Both the position numbers and the translations under genes were made by a program. Shown here piece after piece: positions 46,123 through 55,159 of a stretch of DNA of 64,000 nt (its first letter is position 1; each line of letters starts with the position of its first letter). The notes under the pieces are model-generated. The model was not told where the DNA came from, ran no database searches, and saw nothing but the letters and a program-made list of their open reading frames with translations. Source of the DNA: Vibrio sp. 99-70-13A1 (GTDB lineage: Bacteria; Pseudomonadota; Gammaproteobacteria; Enterobacterales; Vibrionaceae); NCBI RefSeq assembly GCF_013114625.1, contig NZ_VTXD01000004.1, forward strand, positions 1-64,000. Direction: 5' to 3'.

Positions 46123-47364
46123 ATGCAAAAATTGGGTAATGAACATAGCCTTGCTGGGAAAAAAATCCTGCTCGGAATTAGTGGTGGTATCGCAGCTTAC
46201 AAATGTGCAGAACTGACTCGTCGTCTTATCGAACGCGGCGCTCAAGTACAAGTCGTCATGACACATGCAGCCAAAGAGTTTATTACCCCATTAACCATGC
46301 AAGCCGTTTCGGGTAGACCAGTATCAGACAGCCTGCTTGATCCTGCTGCTGAAGCTTCGATGGGGCATATCGAATTAGCGAAATGGGCTGACCTCGTGCT
46401 TCTTGCGCCAGCAACTGCAGATTTAATTGCGCGCATGGCAGCTGGCATGGGCAATGACTTATTAACAACGTTAGTGCTTGCCAGTGACGCGCCGATTGCC
46501 GTATCACCAGCAATGAATCAACAAATGTATAGCCACCCAGCGACACAAGAAAATATTCAAACTTTATCTCGTCGTGGATGCATGATTTGGGGACCAGCCG
46601 CTGGCGAACAGGCATGTGGCGATGTAGGAATGGGACGCATGCTTGAGCCAATGCAGCTTGTTGGTTTATGTGAAACCTTCTTCCAACCAAAACTACTAGC
46701 CGGGCGTTCTGTGTTAATCACAGCAGGTCCGACTCGTGAAGCTATCGACCCTGTTCGATACATCACTAACCATAGCTCAGGAAAAATGGGCTACGCCATT
46801 GCTGATGCTGCCGCTAAATTAGGGGCAAAAGTGACTTTAGTTAGCGGTCCTGTTGCTTTGAACACACCCAATGGTGTTCAGCGAATTGATGTAGAAAGCG
46901 CACAAGATATGTTTGATGCCACTACTAGCAATGCAAGCGCACACGATATTTTCATCAGCTGTGCTGCTGTAGCGGATTACCGCCCCGATGTGATTGCTAA
47001 ACAGAAAATAAAGAAAACGGATGCGAATAATGACATGAGCATCCACATGGTGAAAAACCCAGATATCGTAGCAACCATTGCTTCCATGACGGAGAATCGC
47101 CCTTTCACCGTTGGCTTTGCTGCTGAAACACAAGACGTAGAACACTACGCTCGCGGTAAGTTACAAAAGAAAAATCTAGACATGATTTGCGCCAATGACG
47201 TTTCTGTTGAAGGGCAAGGCTTTAACAGTAGCAGTAATGCGCTGCATCTATACTGGAAAGACACTGACAAATGGGAAGCGGGAGAACAGTCTTTACCGTT
47301 AGACAGTAAACAAGCCTTAGGCTTTCAAATTTTAGAACAAATTCAAAAACTCTCGTCCCTTTAG
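46123..47364 (+). CDS. coaBC: Bifunctional phosphopantothenoylcysteine decarboxylase/phosphopantothenate–cysteine ligase
   Basis: Two consecutive steps in CoA synthesis in one 413-residue protein. CoaC is N-terminal ([15 protein letters not shown]; catalytic His in [28 protein letters not shown] with the redox Cys). CoaB starts near residue 192 ([30 protein letters not shown]) and carries AAVADYRP and KKTDAN. The start lies after AAGGAATAAAAGC. Its downstream neighbour in E. coli would be dut; here slmA follows directly. Confidence 0.96.
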   Translation: MQKLGNEHSLAGKKILLGISGGIAAYKCAELTRRLIERGAQVQVVMTHAAKEFITPLTMQAVSGRPVSDSLLDPAAEASMGHIELAKWADLVLLAPATADLIARMAAGMGNDLLTTLVLASDAPIAVSPAMNQQMYSHPATQENIQTLSRRGCMIWGPAAGEQACGDVGMGRMLEPMQLVGLCETFFQPKLLAGRSVLITAGPTREAIDPVRYITNHSSGKMGYAIADAAAKLGAKVTLVSGPVALNTPNGVQRIDVESAQDMFDATTSNASAHDIFISCAAVADYRPDVIAKQKIKKTDANNDMSIHMVKNPDIVATIASMTENRPFTVGFAAETQDVEHYARGKLQKKNLDMICANDVSVEGQGFNSSSNALHLYWKDTDKWEAGEQSLPLDSKQALGFQILEQIQKLSSL

Positions 47365-47474
47365 GTCTTTACGGCTACACATCACTCGATTCTGTTCCTC
47401 GTGAGTAGAAGCGGAATCGATTGATGTTTATAATCCCCCTCTCAAACCTCATCTCTAGCAAAGGAAGTAAATAG

Positions 47475-48065
47475 ATGGCTGGTACTCGTAAATCAAACCG
47501 TCGTGAGGAAATCCTTCAAGCTCTAGCACATATGCTCGAATCAGCAGAAGGCGCTTCTCGCATTACAACGGCTAAACTGGCTAAACAAGTTGGTGTATCA
47601 GAAGCTGCTCTCTATCGACACTTCCCAAGTAAAGCTCGCATGTTTGAAGGGTTAATCGAATTCATTGAAGAGGCACTCATGTCTCGCATTAATCGAATTC
47701 TTGATGAAGAAAAAGACACGTTAGAACGCATTAGACTTGTTCTACAACTCATTCTTGTCTTCTCTGAACGTAATCCTGGCTTAACTCGAATTCTTTCTGG
47801 TCATGCACTCATGTTTGAGAATGAAAGACTGCGCGAGCGCATTAACCAATTATTCGAGCGTATTGAAACACAGCTAAGGCAAATACTTCGAGAGAGAAAG
47901 ATCCGCGAAGGTAAAGCCTTCCCTGTAGATGAAAGAATTCTTGCGACACAATTATTAGGTCAAGTGGAAGGCAGCTTAAATCGCTTTGTACGCTCAGATT
48001 TCAAATACCCACCAACTGCAAACTTTGAAGAATACTGGGCACTATTGAGTGCTCAAATCAAATAA
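47475..48065 (+). CDS. slmA: Nucleoid occlusion factor SlmA
   Basis: TetR-like DNA-binding protein that blocks FtsZ ring assembly over the nucleoid. The 196 residues match E. coli SlmA (198). The helix-turn-helix is [28 protein letters not shown] (~residues 32-58). Downstream helices with [29 protein letters not shown] form the FtsZ-binding/dimer surface. It is 110 bases after coaBC, without room for dut, and nine bases or so upstream of an lpxL-like gene. Confidence 0.95.
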   Translation: MAGTRKSNRREEILQALAHMLESAEGASRITTAKLAKQVGVSEAALYRHFPSKARMFEGLIEFIEEALMSRINRILDEEKDTLERIRLVLQLILVFSERNPGLTRILSGHALMFENERLRERINQLFERIETQLRQILRERKIREGKAFPVDERILATQLLGQVEGSLNRFVRSDFKYPPTANFEEYWALLSAQIK

Positions 48066-48079
48066 CAATAGTGAGACTT

Positions 48080-49045
48080 ATGACGAATAAAACAGCCGGA
48101 CAGTACGTTATTACCAAGCCCCCGTTTACCTTGTCTCTTCTACACCCCAAAAACTGGGGTGTGTGGCTTGGCTTTGGCTTACTGGCATTAATAGTCAATA
48201 TACTGCCCTACAATGTTCTACTCTTCATGGGTCAAAAAATCGGTAGTCTTGGGGCTAGGTTCGGGCAGAAAAGAGTCGCCATCACCACCCGAAACTTGGA
48301 GCTCGCCTTTCCAGAGAAATCAACAGAAGAAGTAAGCGCACTCGTTGCAGAAAACTTTAAAAATACTGGCTTAGCACTCATCGAAACCGGAATCGCTTGG
48401 TTCTGGCCAACGTGGCGCTTTAAACGAATTCTCATCGACAAAAATACCCAAGCTCTACGAGATAATCGCGCCAAAGGAAAAGGCACACTACTTTGCTGTG
48501 TGCATGCGCTCAACTTAGAAATCACTGCTCGTGGGTTTGCTGTTTTAGGTATTCCAGGGCTTGGGGTTTATCGCCCTCACAATAACCCTGCCTATGAGTT
48601 TATCCAATATCGTGGACGAACTCAGAATGGTAACCGATTGGTCCACCGCAAAGACGTGAAGCGTATGATTAAGATCCTACGTAAAAACGAGGTTCTATTT
48701 TATTTACCTGACCATGACTACGGCCGTAATAAATCTGTCTTTGTACCGTTTTTTGCAGTGCCTAACGCTTGTACTACTACCGGCACGAGCATTCTCGCTT
48801 ACGTGAGTAAGTGCGCGCTCATACCGGGTTCTGGATTTAGAAACTCTGAAGGTAAGTATGAGCTTATCGCTGAAGAATCCATTGAAGATAACTACCCACA
48901 AAAAGATGAAAAAGCCGCTGCGGCTTACATGAACCGCTATTTAGAGAAGACGATCTTAAGAGCTCCAGAGCAGTGGATGTGGATACATAAGCGTTTTAAA
49001 ACGATGGAAGATCCAAACCAACCAAAAGACACGCTCTACAAGTAA
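48080..49045 (+). CDS. lpxL: Lipid A lauroyl acyltransferase, LpxL-like
   Basis: Second late acyltransferase of the window, 321 residues. N-terminal anchor at ~30-50 (LGFGLLALIVNILPYNVLLFMG). The catalytic HX4E motif is in CVHALNLEITARG (~residue 137), the LpxL form, in contrast with HX4D of the LpxM-like enzyme at 20581. LVHRKDVKRMIKIL and YLPDHDYGRNKSVFVPFF are further family blocks. The start ATG at 48080 has TGAG five bases upstream; a GTG nine bases earlier is in frame. It is coupled to slmA, matching the V. cholerae order slmA–lpxL. Confidence 0.9.
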   Translation: MTNKTAGQYVITKPPFTLSLLHPKNWGVWLGFGLLALIVNILPYNVLLFMGQKIGSLGARFGQKRVAITTRNLELAFPEKSTEEVSALVAENFKNTGLALIETGIAWFWPTWRFKRILIDKNTQALRDNRAKGKGTLLCCVHALNLEITARGFAVLGIPGLGVYRPHNNPAYEFIQYRGRTQNGNRLVHRKDVKRMIKILRKNEVLFYLPDHDYGRNKSVFVPFFAVPNACTTTGTSILAYVSKCALIPGSGFRNSEGKYELIAEESIEDNYPQKDEKAAAAYMNRYLEKTILRAPEQWMWIHKRFKTMEDPNQPKDTLYK

Positions 49046-49102
49046 GAGCTTAATGGCTTTCAAGCATTAAACTTTTCAGAAAATCAAATATTCGGAAAAT
49101 CA

Positions 49103-49134
49103 AAAGGGGCTGATAGATAACTATCAGCCCCTTT
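49103..49134. terminator. Bidirectional terminator between lpxL and pyrE
   Basis: Perfect 14-base arms (AAAGGGGCTGATAG and complement) with a 4-base loop. It stands between two convergent genes. T tracts are short on both sides. Confidence 0.75.
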
Positions 49135-49219
49135 CCGTATCAACCGTTCTAATATCCACTAGAACCGTTTTTCTTATTAACTATTGTTAGCTTCTTACTT
49201 AATAGCTAATAATTGATAA

Positions 49220-49861
49220 CTAAATACCATACTCAGCACGGTACGCTTTAACCGCTTCAAGGTTAGCTGCATCTGTACCTTTCTCTTCAAGGAAAGTCAC
49301 AAGGTCCGTCAGGCTAACAATTGAAATGATAGCGCAGCCAAAGTCACGTTCCACTTCCTGAATTGCAGACAGCTCACCTTTACCTTTCTCTTGGCGGTCA
49401 ATTGCAACTAGGACACCAGCTAAATCAGCACCGTTAGCTTGGATAATTTCCATAGACTCACGAATTGCAGTACCAGCAGTAATCACGTCATCCACCAGCA
49501 TAATACGACCTTCAAGTTCGCTACCGACTAGGTTGCCACCTTCACCGTGGTTTTTTGCTTCTTTACGGTTAAAGCAGTAAGGCGTATCTACATCGTGGTG
49601 ATCAGCCAAAGCAACAGCAGTTGTTGTCGCAATTGGGATACCTTTGTATGCAGGACCAAATAGTACGTCGAACTCAATACCTGAATCTGCCAATGCTGCC
49701 GCGTAGAAACGACCTAGACGCGCTAAGTCACGACCTGTATTAAACAATCCAGCATTGAAGAAGTAAGGGCTCTTACGGCCAGACTTTAAAGTAAACTCAC
49801 CAAACTTAAGTACTTCTTTTTCTAGTGCAAATTCAATAAATTCACGTTGATATGCTTTCAT
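49220..49861 (-). CDS. pyrE: Orotate phosphoribosyltransferase
   Basis: Joins orotate and PRPP to orotidine-5'-phosphate in pyrimidine synthesis. It has 213 residues, as in E. coli. Motifs: [14 protein letters not shown] near residue 22, [13 protein letters not shown] and the PRPP-binding loop [17 protein letters not shown] (~residue 118-134). It follows rph with an attenuator in between, so pyrimidine supply can set its level through transcription–translation coupling. Confidence 0.97.
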   Translation of the reverse strand: MKAYQREFIEFALEKEVLKFGEFTLKSGRKSPYFFNAGLFNTGRDLARLGRFYAAALADSGIEFDVLFGPAYKGIPIATTTAVALADHHDVDTPYCFNRKEAKNHGEGGNLVGSELEGRIMLVDDVITAGTAIRESMEIIQANGADLAGVLVAIDRQEKGKGELSAIQEVERDFGCAIISIVSLTDLVTFLEEKGTDAANLEAVKAYRAEYGI

Positions 49862-49930
49862 GTTCTTCCTCTACGTTTATTCAATAAAACTTAACTTACG
49901 CTCTGCATTACCCTTTCGAGTTTTACAGAC

Positions 49931-49962
49931 AAAAAAATAGCCCCTTATGAGAGGAGCTATTA
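49931..49962 (-). terminator. rph–pyrE attenuator (intrinsic terminator)
   Basis: On the minus strand AATAGCTCC pairs with GGGGCTATT (one G·U pair), followed by seven T. It starts eight bases beyond the rph stop codon. In E. coli the same arrangement makes pyrE sensitive to UTP: when UTP is low, polymerase slows, ribosomes on rph keep up and block the hairpin. The short distance from the rph stop is consistent with that mechanism. Confidence 0.85.
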
Positions 49963-49969
49963 AAAATGA

Positions 49970-50686
49970 TCAGTCAGCCAACGCGGCTTTCTGAGCGACG
50001 ACGATGTCGGCAATGCCCTTATTCGCCAGGGCTAAAAGCTGCATCAGCTCTTCGTGGCTGAACGGTTCGCCTTCTGCGGTGCCTTGAATCTCAATCATCT
50101 TACCGTCTTCCGTCATTACAACGTTCATGTCGGTATCTGCTGCTGAATCTTCTACATACTCTAAATCACACAAAGCTTCTTGCTTAACGATGCCCACTGA
50201 AACAGCCGCAACATGGCCTTTCATTGGGTTTTTCTTAAGCTTACCTTTTTCGATTAAGCTTTGAATCGCATCCGCTAAAGCAACGCTCGCGCCAGAAATA
50301 GAAGCAGTACGAGTACCGCCATCCGCTTGGATAACATCACAATCCACAGTGATCATGATTTCACCCATTGCTTTTAAATCGACAACAGCGCGTAGGCTAC
50401 GAGCGATCAGACGTTGGATTTCCATTGTACGACCGCCTTGCTTACCGCTAGCCGCTTCACGACGGTTACGAGTGTGCGTTGCACGTGGCAGCATGCCGTA
50501 TTCAGCCGTTACCCAGCCTTTGCCTTGACCTTTCAGCCAGCGAGGAACATTTTCTTCCACAGAGGCATTACATAAAACTTTGGTATTACCAAACTCTACT
50601 AATACAGAACCTTCAGCATAAGCTGTGTAGTTACGAGTAATTTTAATTGGACGAATTTGATCTACAGCGCGGTCATTTGGACGCAT
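49970..50686 (-). CDS. rph: Ribonuclease PH
   Basis: Phosphorolytic 3' exonuclease trimming tRNA ends, and in this position also the translated leader for pyrE attenuation. From ATG 50684-50686 the protein has 238 residues, the usual length. [16 protein letters not shown] is the family start; [27 protein letters not shown] and [16 protein letters not shown] are the conserved active-site blocks. Unlike E. coli K-12, the frame is intact. An ATG two codons upstream is also possible. Divergent from yicC. Confidence 0.96.
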   Translation of the reverse strand: MRPNDRAVDQIRPIKITRNYTAYAEGSVLVEFGNTKVLCNASVEENVPRWLKGQGKGWVTAEYGMLPRATHTRNRREAASGKQGGRTMEIQRLIARSLRAVVDLKAMGEIMITVDCDVIQADGGTRTASISGASVALADAIQSLIEKGKLKKNPMKGHVAAVSVGIVKQEALCDLEYVEDSAADTDMNVVMTEDGKMIEIQGTAEGEPFSHEELMQLLALANKGIADIVVAQKAALAD

Positions 50687-50871
50687 TAGCATCTACCTTG
50701 TTATCTATGTAAAGAATGGGGGTGAGACGGATTTTATTGGGGCAGGATTATATAGGAAAAGAACCTCTGTGGCGAGTAGGCATCAACAGCCTCACCTTCG
50801 TTTTCCTCACTAGTTTATGTGCTACTATTGCCGCGCGTTATTTTCAGAATGATAAAAGACAGGAAAATTCG

Positions 50872-51738
50872 ATGATTTATAGTATGACGGCTTATGCACG
50901 TAAAGAAGTGAAAGGCGATTGGGGCAGCGCAGTATGGGAAATCCGTAGTGTGAACCAACGTTACCTAGAAACTTACTTCCGTATGCCAGAGCAGTTCCGT
51001 GGTTTAGAGCCAATTTTACGTGAGCGTTTCCGTAAACGTCTAGCGCGCGGAAAAGTAGAATGTAATCTACGTTTTGAAGCAAACCCTGCGGCGAAAGGTG
51101 AACTAAGCATTAATGAAGGTTTGGCTCAGCAAGTGATTAATGCCGCTAACCAAGTGATGTCGATGACTGGTGAAGAAAGCCGCCTAAACCCGTTCCAAAT
51201 CATGAACTGGCCTGGCGTAATGGAAACACCAGAGCAAAACATGGATGCGATTAACAAAGATTTATTGAATGCATTTAACGATGCAATTGGTGAGTTCATT
51301 GATGCTCGTGGTCGTGAAGGCGACAACATGAAAGCTCTGATTGAACAGCGTTTAGAAGCGATTACTGAAGAAGTCGTGAAAGTTCGCGCTCGTATGCCTG
51401 AAATTCTAGAATGGCAACGTGAACGCCTGATCAATAAGTTTGAAGAAGCTAAAGTAGAACTTGAAGGTTCTCGCGTAGAACAAGAGCTTATCTTATTGGC
51501 TCAGAAGTCTGATGTTGCGGAAGAGCTTGATCGCTTAGATTCTCACGTAAAAGAAGCGAATGCAGTGCTTAAGAAAGGCGGCGCATGTGGCCGTAAACTT
51601 GATTTCATGATGCAAGAGTTCAACCGTGAATCTAACACGCTAGCATCTAAGTCTATCAGCACTGATATCACAGCATCAGGTGTTGAACTGAAAGTGCTTA
51701 TCGAACAGATGCGTGAACAGATCCAGAATATTGAGTAA
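50872..51738 (+). CDS. yicC: YicC-family endoribonuclease
   Basis: A 288-residue protein of the YicC family; E. coli YicC has been described as an endoribonuclease acting on small RNAs. Family blocks: MIYSMTAYARKE at the start, EIRSVNQRYLETYFRMPE, and the C-terminal GRKLDFMMQEFNRESNTLASKS. The start follows AGGAAAATTCG. A longer open frame upstream to 50716 is not coding. It diverges from rph and ends at a strong terminator. Confidence 0.93.
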   Translation: MIYSMTAYARKEVKGDWGSAVWEIRSVNQRYLETYFRMPEQFRGLEPILRERFRKRLARGKVECNLRFEANPAAKGELSINEGLAQQVINAANQVMSMTGEESRLNPFQIMNWPGVMETPEQNMDAINKDLLNAFNDAIGEFIDARGREGDNMKALIEQRLEAITEEVVKVRARMPEILEWQRERLINKFEEAKVELEGSRVEQELILLAQKSDVAEELDRLDSHVKEANAVLKKGGACGRKLDFMMQEFNRESNTLASKSISTDITASGVELKVLIEQMREQIQNIE

Positions 51739-51765
51739 TCACTAACTCATTTATTCCAATTAAAT

Positions 51766-51795
51766 AAAAAGCCTCTGAATTTCAGAGGCTTTTTT
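51766..51795. terminator. Terminator after yicC
   Basis: Arms AAAAAGCCTCTGA and TCAGAGGCTTTTT around a 3-base loop, 28 bases after yicC. The symmetric A/T tracts would also stop minus-strand transcripts coming from the lipoprotein cassette. Confidence 0.88.
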
Positions 51796-51888
51796 ACTCA
51801 AGCTATTCTAGAACTAAACAAACTTAGAGCTAATTATCTAGCTCTAATTAATCGAGATCCAGTCAGCATAGATCTAACAAACTTAGCG

Positions 51889-53022
51889 TTAAAGAATGAT
51901 TCCGCCTGCCGATGGCGTGTCATCTTTTTTCTTAACAGGTACTGCTTTAGGTTTTGCTGCTGATTTTTTTGGTCGAGGAGCATAAGTAGATTTTCTCGCT
52001 ATACTCTTCGTTTTAATCGCGCTGGCGTCCCCTTTCACTACAGTAACGTACGCCAGCTTCGGTAGAACCTTTGTCACTTTTACTGTTCCGACTTTGACTT
52101 CATCACGACCAAGACTTTCTTTAGTCACAGGATCAACAAACTTTTCACCTAGACTAAATACATCGTAGTACTGACCTTTTTTGACCGTGGAGCCACCAGA
52201 GTTCAGCACCATAGAGCCGTTATCACCAACTAATAGAACCAAAGGATAAATATTATCTTTCAATTGGTTGAACACTTTCTTCGAAGCGATATCGACCAGT
52301 AGGCTTAAGTTATTTCGGCTGGAAGTGGTTGGAATCGTCGCTGACCATTTAACTTGGTTATTGACGACATCGACAATGCGAAACTCAACTAGCACTTTAG
52401 AGCTGTAGTAAGTCTTCACATCTTTGATGTTCTCACCCGTTAACTCAACCGTGCGAGAATTATCCACAACGCGCTTATGCGTCTTAGCCGTAAGTACTTT
52501 ACCCGTAACAACGTATTGAAGCGCTGGATCTTTCTGATTACTTAAGACTTTAAACTTACGGTCTTGAACAAGAAATTCTTGTACTTTTTTACCGATAGTG
52601 GAGCCTTTAGGTCCCGAAAATTGTCCTACAGCAATCGTGCGACGGTTAGAGTTAAGGTCTTTTATCTTATCTCTTGGGTCAACTTTCACACTCACTTCAA
52701 GCTTTACATTACAGAAGTCATTTAAGCACTGTTCATTTAAGATTCGGTACTTAACGTCTCCTTTAGCAGTGGTGTGGACTCCATCAATCATCGCCTCTTT
52801 CGCTTCGCTCTTATCTCCATTTGAAGAATAAGTCGTGGTCGAAATTCGAGAGCTATCAATAGAAACGCCAGACACTTGTTCTACAGCTCGACGTAACCCG
52901 ACATCAATCGCTTGATCTAACGTTTCACCTTTCCCTGTAGTCACCACTTTTTCGTAGCTCGCAGCCTGCGCAGAAGATGCACCGAATAGAACTGCACTAA
53001 TTAATAAAAGCTTTTTTATCAT
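51889..53022 (-). CDS. Exported FlgT/CsgG-like protein, last gene of an envelope cassette
   Basis: A 377-residue exported protein with signal peptide MIKKLLLISAVLFGASSAQA. The first mature part (TTGKGETLDQAIDVGLRRAVEQVSG) resembles the small alpha/beta modules of FlgT and LPP20-like proteins. The middle (RRTIAVGQFSGPKG, YVVTGKVLTAKTH, RTVELTGENIKD) reads like a CsgG/TolB-N fold. A basic Lys/Pro/Ala tail (~340-370) precedes GGIIL. Two cysteines (CLNDFC) may form a disulfide. It is encoded flush against the preceding gene. Function unknown; an outer-membrane or periplasmic assembly role is inference. Confidence 0.65.
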   Translation of the reverse strand: MIKKLLLISAVLFGASSAQAASYEKVVTTGKGETLDQAIDVGLRRAVEQVSGVSIDSSRISTTTYSSNGDKSEAKEAMIDGVHTTAKGDVKYRILNEQCLNDFCNVKLEVSVKVDPRDKIKDLNSNRRTIAVGQFSGPKGSTIGKKVQEFLVQDRKFKVLSNQKDPALQYVVTGKVLTAKTHKRVVDNSRTVELTGENIKDVKTYYSSKVLVEFRIVDVVNNQVKWSATIPTTSSRNNLSLLVDIASKKVFNQLKDNIYPLVLLVGDNGSMVLNSGGSTVKKGQYYDVFSLGEKFVDPVTKESLGRDEVKVGTVKVTKVLPKLAYVTVVKGDASAIKTKSIARKSTYAPRPKKSAAKPKAVPVKKKDDTPSAGGIIL

Positions 53023-54471
53023 TTAGAAATCCGCCGCATCAAACGTATCTTCAGATTCAGCAGAATGTCTAGAACCCGTCACCTCTTCTTGTACTGCTTG
53101 ATCTAGCTGTGCTTCGCTCTTACCGCTGGCTAAGTTCTTCGCATTCGTCACTTTCTTTGGATGCCATACCAGTACAGAACCTACCATTTCATGACCAGTT
53201 ACTGGGTGCTTACGACGCCAGTCATACTCAACACTCACACCTGTCATATTTCGCATTGAGGACTGCATTGAGGCACGTTTTTCCATGCTTTCATACATTG
53301 ACTGCGTTAAGCCTGAAGAGGTAGAACGAACAGAGTCGACAATCAGTTCAAATTTCTCACTTTCACTTTCTTGTGCTTCAACTGACGTAGAGCTTTTTAG
53401 ATCACCGTTAAGATTGTACGCACGAGTCAAATTTGCCCATGCGTTATTAGTCGCAAATTCTTTCGCTACTTTGCGCTCAATTTTTTTCTTAGTCGAAGAT
53501 TTAGAGTAAGTTACTCCCGACTGACCATAAGCAACAATTAAAGGGTAACCTTCCGAATCGTACAAAACGTCGGTTCCAGCTTTTAGGTATAAAGAGTCTT
53601 TCTTAGATGAAAACATCTGTTGCAATGATGAAAATTGAGTATTCGCTTTCTTAGGTTGAGGAGCAACTTCACCATGCGATTCGATCATCGCTTTAATTTC
53701 GTCACGTTTAGTCGCAGACAAAATCATTACGACACCAATGGTTCCGTGGCCAGATTCAGTGATTTCTTCGTACTGCTTAACCACGACCATGCCAGACAGA
53801 TCACCGTAAGAAGTACGGACAGTTTGCTCAACTACAGATTCTTTGTATAAGTCACGCTTAATTGCAGGAGGAGCAGCGTTAAACTGCTTAGGGTCAATGC
53901 CCATTTCTTTTAATTCACTGTCGAGCTTGCCATCGATAACAGCGATAACTTTATCGAGGAAGCCTTCCATTTGTGAATCAGTTTTAAAGTCATCAACCGT
54001 TGGGATCGGTAGACCACTCATACTATTCATAGAATAAATAACATTGTTCGCAGGGCTCGTATTTAACGTCGATAAATAAGAGATTCGAGCATCTAAAACT
54101 GCTTTTTCTAAAGCCCTTTCTCGATACTTCGACCAACGAGGATCGCTACTACTAACACTCAATTCAGCCGTACCTGAATATACAAAGACTTTATGGGCTT
54201 TGCCTGATTCTTCTAAGCTACTTTTCACTTTAGTGATATAGCGATCAAGCTTACCTTCTACAACATCCTGGGTATCAACGTCTTCTTCTACTTGAACAAC
54301 ATCTTTATCCGATTGCTCACCTAAGACTTCTGCCGGTATTTCTGCCGTGGTTGTTGTATCCACTAATTCTTCTGCCGCTGCAGTTGTTGTATCAGCCGAT
54401 TCTTCTGCTAAAACAGCAGGAGCGCTTGCGCCTGTCAGCATCATCGCTAATAGAAGTTTATTAAATTTCAT
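53023..54471 (-). CDS. Exported protein of unknown function, envelope cassette
   Basis: A 482-residue exported protein with signal peptide MKFNKLLLAMMLTGASAPAVLA. An acidic, Thr/Val-rich linker (~residues 24-75) precedes a mixed alpha/beta region with WSKYRERALEKAVLDARISYL. It has no cysteine in the mature part that I can see. QSSMRNMTGVSVEYDWRRKHPVTGHEMVGSVLVW is a well-formed C-terminal block, followed by an acidic tail ending DTFDAADF. I do not recognise a characterised family. It lies between the LpoB-like gene (76-base gap with a stable hairpin) and the FlgT/CsgG-like gene (zero-base gap). Confidence 0.65.
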   Translation of the reverse strand: MKFNKLLLAMMLTGASAPAVLAEESADTTTAAAEELVDTTTTAEIPAEVLGEQSDKDVVQVEEDVDTQDVVEGKLDRYITKVKSSLEESGKAHKVFVYSGTAELSVSSSDPRWSKYRERALEKAVLDARISYLSTLNTSPANNVIYSMNSMSGLPIPTVDDFKTDSQMEGFLDKVIAVIDGKLDSELKEMGIDPKQFNAAPPAIKRDLYKESVVEQTVRTSYGDLSGMVVVKQYEEITESGHGTIGVVMILSATKRDEIKAMIESHGEVAPQPKKANTQFSSLQQMFSSKKDSLYLKAGTDVLYDSEGYPLIVAYGQSGVTYSKSSTKKKIERKVAKEFATNNAWANLTRAYNLNGDLKSSTSVEAQESESEKFELIVDSVRSTSSGLTQSMYESMEKRASMQSSMRNMTGVSVEYDWRRKHPVTGHEMVGSVLVWHPKKVTNAKNLASGKSEAQLDQAVQEEVTGSRHSAESEDTFDAADF

Positions 54472-54495
54472 AGGTCACCTAACTTTTTTAATAAT

Positions 54496-54519
54496 AATGG
54501 ATAGCCGAAGCTATCCATT
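54496..54519 (-). other. Very stable cUUCGg hairpin inside the envelope cassette
   Basis: Read on the minus strand the 10-base stem AATGGATAGC closes a UUCG tetraloop with a C-G pair, a combination known for unusual thermal stability. No run of T follows on this strand, so it is probably not a terminator there; on the plus strand six T follow. It may protect the upstream mRNA or limit expression of the two distal genes. Confidence 0.6.
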
Positions 54520-54547
54520 TTTTATGTTTTACTCATCAATCACTCTA

Positions 54548-55150
54548 CTACCAGCTTACGCTAGAGCCATCAGCGACTTTACCTACTACACGCTCGCCTT
54601 CCCAATACGCTAAACCGTTTTCTATCTTAGTCATTGTTAGCTGGAAGTAGTACTCGATACGTGTGTCGTCATTATCTAACGATGTATTACGTTGTAGGAT
54701 TTTGCCTGATAGGCTGAAGTCCGGCGCAATAACTTGGTCATCACCCTTCACTGTCGACTTCTTCACCATTTTTGAATCTTTTAATTCACGCATCTTCTTA
54801 GTTGCGTCATCTTCGCCGAATGCAGTCGTCACTAGGAACTTACCTGATTGAAGTAAGTTAACGCGCAGACCTTTTGTTAGCTGGTCTGTGTCTAAACGCT
54901 GCATGGTGTCGTTTTCGATATCATTGACGTAAACGATGTAACGACCGCCTTCATCCGCTTGAGGGTGCGTCATTAATTTACTTGCGACGATCTCTTCTGC
55001 CATCTCATTTGCTGCTTTTGAGAAGTCAGCATAAGACAGAGCTGCAACTACATTCGTTTGAGTGTCCGATGCATCGATATACGCTGTTTTAGTTGCACAA
55101 CCAGTAAGAGTTAGAGCTGCAACCGCGGCTGCAAGTGCCATTTTTTTCAT
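54548..55150 (-). CDS. LpoB-like penicillin-binding-protein activator lipoprotein
   Basis: A 200-residue lipoprotein with a type II signal, MKKMALAAAVAALTLTGC. The globular part (SYADFSKAANEMAEEIVAS, YIVYVNDIENDTMQRLDTDQLTKGLRVNLLQSGKF, PDFSLSGKILQRN, YYFQLTMTKIENGLAYWEGER) is the LpoB fold. In E. coli LpoB stimulates peptidoglycan synthase PBP1b across the periplasm. Here it lacks the long disordered linker that lets E. coli LpoB reach PBP1b, so its job may be different. It follows the COG3014 lipoprotein gene by nine bases. Family assignment is firm, role inferred. Confidence 0.8.
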   Translation of the reverse strand: MKKMALAAAVAALTLTGCATKTAYIDASDTQTNVVAALSYADFSKAANEMAEEIVASKLMTHPQADEGGRYIVYVNDIENDTMQRLDTDQLTKGLRVNLLQSGKFLVTTAFGEDDATKKMRELKDSKMVKKSTVKGDDQVIAPDFSLSGKILQRNTSLDNDDTRIEYYFQLTMTKIENGLAYWEGERVVGKVADGSSVSW

Positions 55151-55159
55151 GATATGTCC

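Noticed and set aside
46283-46690. 135-codon minus-strand frame inside coaBC
   Set aside because: It lies wholly within a well-conserved gene, has no family features and no ribosome site.
50716-50871. 52-residue N-terminal extension of YicC
   Set aside because: The upstream part overlaps the divergent promoter region of rph; the family start MIYSMTAYAR with a good ribosome site is at 50872.
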